Position numbers and translations under genes: made by a program
Notes under the pieces: model-generated
Seen by the model: only the letters and a program-made list of their open reading frames with translations
Database searches by the model: none
Told to the model about the DNA's origin: nothing
Assembly: GCF_016863095.1 (NCBI RefSeq)
Contig: NZ_BOOF01000003.1
Span: 62,001-126,000, forward strand
Source of the DNA: Microbispora siamensis
GTDB taxonomy: Bacteria; Actinomycetota; Actinomycetes; Streptosporangiales; Streptosporangiaceae
Reading direction: 5' to 3'
DNA: 64,000 bases
Shown: positions 56,642 to 64,000 of the stretch, piece after piece
Layout of the letters: the number at the start of each line of letters is the position of its first letter
How positions within the stretch are numbered: the stretch's first letter is position 1

Positions 56642-57181
56642 TCAGAGCTGGTGGGCGCCGAGGCGTCCTTCGAGCAGGAGGAGCAGCTCGCCGAGCAGGT
56701 CTCCCAGCTCCCGCCGCCGGTCGGCGCCCATCGCCGCCAGGAGATCGCTCTCGTAACGCAGCTGCCGCGGCAGGAGCAGGTCGGTGAGCGCGCGGCCCTC
56801 ATCGGTGAGCGCGAGGTGGGAGACCCGCCGGTCGCGCTCGCCGGGCCGGCGGCTCACCAGCCCGCGCTCCTCCAGGACCCGCAGCCGCTTGGTGACGGCC
56901 GCCCCCGAGGCGAAGGTCTCCCTGGCGATCTGGCCCGGGGTGAGCTCACGGTCGAGCCGGCGCAGGGCGGCGAGGACGTCGAACTCCGGCCGGGTGAGGC
57001 CGTACTCGCGGAGGGGCGCGTCGCCGGCCTGCTGGAGCAGCAGGACGCACCGGGTGAGGCGGCCCATCACGGCGATCGGCGCGGTGTCCAGCTCGGGGTG
57101 GACACGCCGCCACTGGCGTATCACCTGCGCGACGACGTCCTCTGCGACGCTCTCGGGCGCCTCCTCGGCGATGTCCTCCAC
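56642..57181 (-). CDS. MarR-family transcriptional regulator
   Basis: A 179-residue winged-helix regulator: YGLTRPEFDVLAALRRLDRE, LTPGQIARETFASGAAVTKR (recognition helix) and the wing RGLVSRRPGERDRRVSHLAL. GTG 57181 follows GAGGA. It lies ten bases after the FUSC exporter stop in the same direction and presumably represses that operon until a phenolic or other aromatic ligand binds. Confidence 0.88.
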   Translation of the reverse strand: MEDIAEEAPESVAEDVVAQVIRQWRRVHPELDTAPIAVMGRLTRCVLLLQQAGDAPLREYGLTRPEFDVLAALRRLDRELTPGQIARETFASGAAVTKRLRVLEERGLVSRRPGERDRRVSHLALTDEGRALTDLLLPRQLRYESDLLAAMGADRRRELGDLLGELLLLLEGRLGAHQL

Positions 57182-57191
57182 GCCCCGATCC

Positions 57192-58835
57192 TCAGTCCTG
57201 GGTCCGTTCGCAGCCGACTCTATCCCGGGCCGGTGCGGCCAGCCGCGCCAGCAGGCGGTGCCCCTCGTGCTCGGCCCGGGCGACCTGCTCCTCCGGCAGC
57301 GCGCGCTGCCACCACTCGCCGGCCGCCACGTCCGCGGCCCGGCGCAGCTCCACGAGGGCCTCGACGAGCAGGCCGCGAACCCGCGCGATCTCCCCCGGCT
57401 CACCGGCGCCGACCGCCAGCAGGCGCCGGGCGGCCGCCTGGGCGTCGGCCACACGCCGCAGCGCCGCGTCGATCCGCCCGGCGCTGCGGCGGTTGGTCAC
57501 CAGCGGGCAGCCGAGCAGGCCTGCCACGACGCCCACGGCCGTGTCCAGCCAGCGGTCGCTGATCAGCCGCCACGCGGGCTGATAGCCGGGCAGTTCTGTG
57601 AGCAGGAGGGCCATCGGCGTCACGCACACCGTGCCCAGCCAGTAGTTGCGGGTCATCAGCGCCTCGGTGCAGAACTGGAGGGCCAGCGTGAGCAGGACCA
57701 GGGCGAGCGCGCCCGTACGGCCGATCGGCAGCAGCGCCGTGAAGACGAGCAGGCCGACCACGCTGCCGAGGGCGCGCTGAAGGGCCCGGTGCCATGACAG
57801 CGTGGCGTTGGCCTGGAAGACGGACGCGGCCGTGACCACCGCCCAGTAGGGGTGACCGACTCCCGCGGCGAGCGAGACCAGCCCGGCGAGGGCGGACCCG
57901 ACCGCGACGCGTACGCCGATCGGGAACAGCGGGGAGGCGGGATGGAACATGCGCAGCAGGCCGGGTCCGCCCGGCGCCGCCCGTTCCAGCGCGATACCCG
58001 CGAGCCCGGCGGTCCCCGTCTCGCCGAGGCTCACCTCGGGCACCGGCCGGTTGCGGCGCACGTCGGCGGCCCAGCTCGCGAAGAGACCCGCCTCGTCGTG
58101 GGACACGGCCGGGAGGGACGCCTCCACCCGGGCCAGGAGGCGTTCGAGCGCGTGCCTGCCCGGCCCCTCGGGCGACGGGAGCAGCGTGTGCCACGCCGCG
58201 TTCACCGCCGCCGCCGCGTCATGCCGGGCGCGGGCGACCGCCGCCCCCTCCGCGCGGGCGAGCCGCACGGCGGCCTCCAGCGCGCGGGCCACCGCCGTGC
58301 GCTGGGGCCCCTCGGGCCGTACGAACGCGGGAGCCATGCAGACCAGCCACGCGAGCGCCGCGGCGGCCGCGACGAGCGCGAGGTGGAGGGGGATCTCCCC
58401 GAGCCGCTGCGGCAGGAACGCGCAGGTCGCGCTCATGAACGTGAAGATCAGGTTGCCCGGCGGGCCGATCCGGGCGGCGTCGCACGCCACCTTGTGCGCG
58501 GCGGCCAGCAGCGCCGCCACCAGGACCAGGACGGGGGCCGACCGGGTGAGCCCGGCCGCGGTGAGCGCGACGCCCACGCTGACGACCATGCTCGTCGCCA
58601 CGCCGAGCAGGGTGCGGGCCCTGACCCGGTACGGCAGGCCGTGCGCGTAGAGGGCGCACATGGCACCGGCGGAGGTGTAGACCGCCAGGTCCAGGCGGTC
58701 CAGCAGGAGCAGGACCGCGTCCGGCACGGCGAGGGTGATGACCGCGCTGAGCGCGTTCTTGTGCCAGACGTCCCCCAGCCCGCCGATCCGGAACACTCCA
58801 CGCAACGGCAGCCGCCCTCGCATCGCCGGCCTCAT
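57192..58835 (-). CDS. FUSC-family (aromatic acid exporter-like) membrane protein
   Basis: A 547-residue protein with two sets of hydrophobic helices separated by a long soluble region, the arrangement of FUSC/AaeB-like exporters (SAVITLAVPDAVLLLLDRLD, HPYWAVVTAASVFQANATLS, WHRALQRALGSVVGLLVFTA, DRWLDTAVGVVAGLLGC). It probably removes aromatic acids or similar weak acids. ATG 58835 follows GGGGGA; an upstream codon at 58919 is in frame but less supported. It is cotranscribed with marR. Confidence 0.85.
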   Translation of the reverse strand: MRPAMRGRLPLRGVFRIGGLGDVWHKNALSAVITLAVPDAVLLLLDRLDLAVYTSAGAMCALYAHGLPYRVRARTLLGVATSMVVSVGVALTAAGLTRSAPVLVLVAALLAAAHKVACDAARIGPPGNLIFTFMSATCAFLPQRLGEIPLHLALVAAAAALAWLVCMAPAFVRPEGPQRTAVARALEAAVRLARAEGAAVARARHDAAAAVNAAWHTLLPSPEGPGRHALERLLARVEASLPAVSHDEAGLFASWAADVRRNRPVPEVSLGETGTAGLAGIALERAAPGGPGLLRMFHPASPLFPIGVRVAVGSALAGLVSLAAGVGHPYWAVVTAASVFQANATLSWHRALQRALGSVVGLLVFTALLPIGRTGALALVLLTLALQFCTEALMTRNYWLGTVCVTPMALLLTELPGYQPAWRLISDRWLDTAVGVVAGLLGCPLVTNRRSAGRIDAALRRVADAQAAARRLLAVGAGEPGEIARVRGLLVEALVELRRAADVAAGEWWQRALPEEQVARAEHEGHRLLARLAAPARDRVGCERTQD

Positions 58836-58950
58836 GATCCCCCGTTCTTTCGCAAGTGTTTTACCCGTGAAAGATATCAGGCCGCCGAGTGCCCTGGTCC
58901 CACTGGCGGCGACCCCCATCGAGCCCGCGCCCGGGTCACGCGATCAGGGT

Positions 58951-59187
58951 CTACGCCTGGAGTATCAGCAGCTCGTAGATGCGTTGGACCAGTTCGGCAA
59001 GGAGCCAGCACGCGAGGCCGGCGGCCACCAGCCTGATTCGCTCGTCTTCCTTGAAGACGGCCAGGGCCAGGCAGACGAATCCTCCCAGCAGCAGGATCAG
59101 CGTGATCAGGACAATCATGAACAGATCGTGGTACGCCCGATCAACCAGAGGCAAGCGCCGGCGAACGGGAAGCACGGGAGTTCCCAC
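58951..59187 (-). CDS. Small membrane protein of unknown function
   Basis: Up to 78 residues with two hydrophobic helices (LFMIVLITLILLLGGFVCLALA and LVAAGLACWLLAELVQRI) and a basic N-terminus. The start is uncertain: GTG 59187 gives the whole frame, ATG 59118 a shorter version, and neither has a clear ribosome site. No family is recognised. It stands alone between FUSC and leuA. Confidence 0.5.
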   Translation of the reverse strand: MGTPVLPVRRRLPLVDRAYHDLFMIVLITLILLLGGFVCLALAVFKEDERIRLVAAGLACWLLAELVQRIYELLILQA

Positions 59188-59213
59188 GGCGAACCGTGTC
59201 GATCATGAGACAT

Positions 59214-59256
59214 GCGAAAGGCGGCAGTCGGGGATTTCCCGGTTGCCGCCTTTCGC
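59214..59256. terminator. Strong terminator hairpin near leuA end
   Basis: GCGAAAGGCGGCA and TGCCGCCTTTCGC form a perfect 13-base-pair stem around a loop that can itself pair GGGA with TCCC. It lies between the upstream region of the small membrane gene and the leuA 3' end. The 110 bases up to the leuA stop hold nothing else. Confidence 0.8.
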
Positions 59257-59366
59257 GTGTTCACGACCGCCTTGTGGGCTGGTCAGAGCATATGCTTGCG
59301 ATTTTGTGCAAGGTCACGGGCAGTGCGACCGCAGGTCCTGCGGTTCACTGCGAAGTCCAGGGGATG

Positions 59367-61316
<1,950 letters not shown>

Positions 61317-61370
61317 TCACATTTCGAGACGGAGCCCCAGGTTAGGGTGACTCGTGACGAAGGAGGCCAC

Positions 61371-61616
61371 ATGAAGGACGACGAGATCCTGAAGCGGATC
61401 AGCGAGCTGGTCGACGAGGAGCACTCCCTGCGCGAACGGCTGGTCGCGGGCGAGCTGACCTCCGAGGAGGAGCACAACAGGATCAGCTCGCTGGAAGAGC
61501 AGCTCGACCGCTGCTGGGACCTGCTGCGCCAGCGCCGCGCCCGGCGTGACGTGGGCGAGGACCCCGACTTCGCCTCCCCCCGTCCGGCCGACGAGGTCGA
61601 GAACTACATGCAATAG
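61371..61616 (+). CDS. DUF2630 family protein
   Basis: An 81-residue, highly charged helical protein (ILKRISELVDEEHSLRERLV, ISSLEEQLDRCWDLLRQRRA), probably a coiled-coil pair, of the DUF2630 family. No catalytic motif or membrane segment is visible and function is unknown. AAGGAGG at 61360-61366 selects ATG 61371. Confidence 0.85.
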   Translation: MKDDEILKRISELVDEEHSLRERLVAGELTSEEEHNRISSLEEQLDRCWDLLRQRRARRDVGEDPDFASPRPADEVENYMQ

Positions 61617-61660
61617 AAGAACCACATGCAATAGAGCCCTCACCGCCGCCGTTCCACGAT

Positions 61661-62812
61661 GTGAAAATCAGTCGCGCCCCTGACAACGCGTGCGGAATTC
61701 TTGTCGGCATGCGGATGAAGCGCGTCGCCCCCATCGAGAACGACGCCGAGCAGGGGGAAGACGGCCCGGCGGGCCACTCTCCTCTGGCCGGTCTGTACGA
61801 CATCGCGCGGGCATGCGACCATCCGGGTCCGGCGATGTCGTGGCGGCACTTCAGTGCGAGCGTCCGGAGCGGGTCCGGTGGCGAACGCGCCGAGGCGTGG
61901 GCGGCGTGCGACAGCCGCCCGATCAACGGCGGCCCGATCAACGACCGCTCGATCAACGACGGCCACGTCGACGGCGGTGAAGACGACGGCAGTCAGGTCG
62001 GCGGTGACCAGGTCGTCGGCGGCTACGTCCTCCACTTCCCCCAGGACGACAACACCCATCTCGCCCTTCTCCGGCTGATGACGCATCCGGGCCGCAGGCG
62101 CGAGGGCATCGGCGGCGCGCTGCTCGACCACGCCATCGGCCGGGCGCGGGACGAGGGCAGGCGCGTCCTGATCGCCGAGGCCCCGGCTGACGGTCCGGGC
62201 ACGCCCTTCGCCAAGGCCCGCGGGTTCTCCCCGGCCTCCACCGAGACCCGCCTGGTGCTCGACCTGCGTACGACCGACTGGTCCGGCCTCGAACTCCTCC
62301 GCGCCCGAGCAGTGCGGCACGCCACGGACTACTCGCTCGAACGGTGGGCCGGGCCGACCCCGGACGACCTGCTCGGCGACATGGCCCGCCTGGCGGAGGG
62401 CATGAACGACGAGCCGCTGGGCGACCTCGCGATGGAGGACCAGCGCTGGACCGCCGACCGCGTGCGCGCCCGCGAGGAGATGCTCACCCGGGCGGGCCAG
62501 CGGACGTACACGATGATCGCCCGGTGCACGGCCAATGGAGAGCCGGCGGGGTTCACCCAGCTCGTGGTGGACGCCGAGCGGCCGGAGGGGTGGGCCCGTC
62601 AGGGCGCGACCACCGTCCTCCCGCCGCACCGCGGCCGTCGGCTCGGCCTGGTGCTCAAGCTCGCCAACATCACCTGGTTCCGCGCCTGCGAGCCGTCGGT
62701 GGAGCGTGTGATCACGTGGAACTCCGTCGCGAACCCGCACATGCTGGCGATCAACGAGGCGATGGGCTTCGAGGTCTTCGACACCTGGCACCAGTGGCAG
62801 CTCGACATCTGA
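61661..62812 (+). CDS. GNAT-family acetyltransferase with two GNAT-like domains
   Basis: A protein of about 383 residues. The first GNAT domain (about 100-200) has the acetyl-CoA loop THPGRRREGIGGALLDHAIG; the second (about 280-380) has VLPPHRGRRLGLVLKLANIT and SVANPHMLAINEAMGFEVF. Between the N-terminus and first domain is a low-complexity insert of four 15-base tandem units encoding PINGG PINDR SINDG HVDGG (61918-61977). The GTG at 61661 is the first start; ATG 61709 and 61715 are alternatives without clear ribosome sites. The acceptor is unknown. Confidence 0.78.
   Translation: MKISRAPDNACGILVGMRMKRVAPIENDAEQGEDGPAGHSPLAGLYDIARACDHPGPAMSWRHFSASVRSGSGGERAEAWAACDSRPINGGPINDRSINDGHVDGGEDDGSQVGGDQVVGGYVLHFPQDDNTHLALLRLMTHPGRRREGIGGALLDHAIGRARDEGRRVLIAEAPADGPGTPFAKARGFSPASTETRLVLDLRTTDWSGLELLRARAVRHATDYSLERWAGPTPDDLLGDMARLAEGMNDEPLGDLAMEDQRWTADRVRAREEMLTRAGQRTYTMIARCTANGEPAGFTQLVVDAERPEGWARQGATTVLPPHRGRRLGLVLKLANITWFRACEPSVERVITWNSVANPHMLAINEAMGFEVFDTWHQWQLDI
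61918..61977 (+). repeat. Four 15-base tandem units inside the GNAT gene
   Basis: Units CCCGATCAACGGCGG, CCCGATCAACGACCG, CTCGATCAACGACGG and CCACGTCGACGGCGG follow each other without gap and stay in frame, lengthening a loop by 20 residues. Confidence 0.75.
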
Positions 62813-62827
62813 CCGGGGCCGGCCGGC

Positions 62828-63478
62828 CTACTTCGTCTTCCGGGTGTAGACGACGCGGTCGACCAGCCGTTCGGCTTGGCCGGGCGGGGTGAAGTACAGG
62901 TCGAAGGTGTGCCGGTCGTTCGACCTGATGGTGATCACTGTGCGCATCGGTATGGTCTTCCCGACGTACTCCGGGCCGAGCACTCCGGGGTCGGTGAACG
63001 TCCCGGGCAGCGACAGCACGTTGCTGCCCTCGGCGAGTGCGGGGCCGCGATAGGTCATCGCGGTGGGGGTGACGCTGTCGAAGGTGGTCCACTCGTAGCG
63101 CCGGTCGATGGTGGAGAAGCCGAGGATCCCCAGCCGGTAGTACGGGTGACCGCCGAGGACGCCTTCGGCCTCCTCCTCCAGGAACCGGCCGCCCGTCTTG
63201 GCGATCCACCGCGTCCTGACCGTGATGTCGCGGGAGACGACCGGCTTGCCGTCGCCGCCGAGAAGGTAGTTGTACTTGGTGGCCTTCCAGGTGCCGACCA
63301 GCGGGTCGAGCCGGCGATGGAAAGGCCCCGGCTCGAGCGGACCGGCGGCTGCGCTCTGGATCCGCGCGGCCGGCGCGGCGACCGGCGCCGTGGCGGCGGC
63401 CGGCGCGCCGGTCAGTGCCAATACGGCCGCGGCCGAGACGACGGACAGGGACAGTCTCTTCAGCACGGGTGTCTCCAT
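62828..63478 (-). CDS. Secreted DUF1579-like protein
   Basis: A 216-residue exported protein. The signal peptide (VLKRLSLSVVSAAAVLALTG) ends near APAAA. The mature part starts with HRRLDPLVGTWKATKYNYLL and contains TVRTRWIAKTGGRFLEEEAE and HPYYRLGILGFSTIDRRYEW, the lipocalin-like barrel pattern of DUF1579. A ligand-binding role is possible. No linked gene suggests a pathway. Confidence 0.72.
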   Translation of the reverse strand: METPVLKRLSLSVVSAAAVLALTGAPAAATAPVAAPAARIQSAAAGPLEPGPFHRRLDPLVGTWKATKYNYLLGGDGKPVVSRDITVRTRWIAKTGGRFLEEEAEGVLGGHPYYRLGILGFSTIDRRYEWTTFDSVTPTAMTYRGPALAEGSNVLSLPGTFTDPGVLGPEYVGKTIPMRTVITIRSNDRHTFDLYFTPPGQAERLVDRVVYTRKTK

Positions 63479-63674
63479 GGGCTGCGAGGGGCCGGCAGGC
63501 GAGGTGGTGTGGGCGCGCCGGCGTGAACGATCTCGGCCGCGGACGGCCCGGCTCTCGTACGCCGAGCCGGCGGCGTGACGTACGGGATCATGACATCGGC
63601 GGAAGCGGGGCTGATAGTGTCCCGGTCATCGGCTAGATGTGCATTTCGCACGGTTCACGGGAGGGTCCCGGCGA

Positions 63675-64000
63675 GTGGGGCGAACCGCGGACGACCTTCC
63701 GCTCCGGCTGGCCAGGGCCATGTTGTGGGCCTCGTTCGGCATCCTCGCCTACATCCGCGCGTTCAGCGCTCTGGACAACGGCGCCGGTCCGCTCGGGGTG
63801 CTGCTCCCGATGGCGTCCTACCCGCCGCTCATCGCGCTGTCGATGTGGTGCTGGAGCCCAGCGGTCCGATACAGGCTCCTCGCCGCCGTGGTGCTGCTCT
63901 ACTTCCTGCCGATCCCGTTCGTCGGCGGGTCCTGGGAGTGGATCCCGTGGACGGTGGCGGCCGCCGTCCTGTGCGCGCTCCCCACGCGGATCGCCTGGCC
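63675..64000 (+). CDS. N-terminal part of a multi-pass membrane protein, probably a sensor histidine kinase
   Basis: An open frame begins at GTG 63675, after GGGAGGG, and runs off the window. The 108 visible residues contain at least three hydrophobic helices (AMLWASFGILAYIRAF, LGVLLPMASYPPLIALSMW, LLAAVVLLYFLPIPFVGG, WTVAAAVLCALPTRIAW) connected by short loops. This layout matches the sensor half of DesK-type kinases in actinomycetes, but the catalytic half is outside the window, so the call is tentative. Confidence 0.55.
   Translation, partial: MGRTADDLPLRLARAMLWASFGILAYIRAFSALDNGAGPLGVLLPMASYPPLIALSMWCWSPAVRYRLLAAVVLLYFLPIPFVGGSWEWIPWTVAAAVLCALPTRIAW

Overview
The window is high-GC, densely coded actinomycete chromosome. 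GTG and TTG starts are frequent, several genes look leaderless, and regulators of the BTAD, DUF5753 and GlxA types are present. The housekeeping block glyS - zur - uppS - recO, the leucine-rich leaderless leuA leader peptide, and the DUF5941, DUF6703 and DUF2630 proteins fit Streptosporangiales or a close relative. This placement is inferred from gene content, not from a tree. No rRNA, tRNA, insertion sequence or prophage was recognised.

Layout. 1-4000: two DasR-like operators, a secreted alpha/beta hydrolase, a lone ClpP behind an unusual 16-bp-period tandem repeat, a GlxA-type regulator and a cupin. 4000-17184: a plant-arabinan locus. It has a secreted GH43, a wrecked secreted GH127, a broken MGH1-like glycosidase, two LacI paralogues, and an importer operon (lipoprotein, two permeases, intact cytoplasmic GH127). 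Five copies of an AAAAGGTTTT-centred operator tie it together. 17184-25713: a type I-C CRISPR-Cas locus. Array 1 (6 repeats, leftward), a frameshifted cas3, cas5c, cas8c, cas7c and array 2 (29 repeats plus one degenerate, rightward) are present; cas4, cas1 and cas2 are absent. The array-2 end abuts the remains of a GNAT gene. 26000-31420: the glyS/zur/uppS/recO core block. 31687-33995: a CDP-alcohol phosphatidyltransferase and a DUF5941 partner. 34035-45346: regulators (BTAD/AAA, HATPase, XRE, LysR, two TetR, AsnC), a DrrAB-like ABC exporter, a DMT transporter and a DsbA-like protein. 45454-50642: nitrogen metabolism (guanidino hydrolase, ornithine aminotransferase, glutamate-type dehydrogenase) around a PhoD-like phosphatase. 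50700-59187: small operons (Gfo/Idh/MocA, epimerase, two-component system, FUSC/MarR). 59367-61285: leuA with its leader peptide. 61371-64000: DUF2630, a double GNAT, a secreted DUF1579-like protein and the start of a membrane protein that runs off the window.

How parts work together. The arabinan locus can be read as: secreted GH43 and MGH1-like enzymes release arabino-oligosaccharides; a CUT1 importer without its own ATPase takes them up; cytoplasmic GH127 cleaves beta-L-arabinofuranosyl ends; the two LacI proteins gate expression through shared operators. Two of the three secreted enzymes are broken in this sequence. The CRISPR locus keeps all Cascade genes and arrays whose repeats drift mainly in the hairpin loop, which suggests crRNA function was preserved after new spacer acquisition became impossible from this locus. 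The single cas3 frameshift decides whether interference still works.
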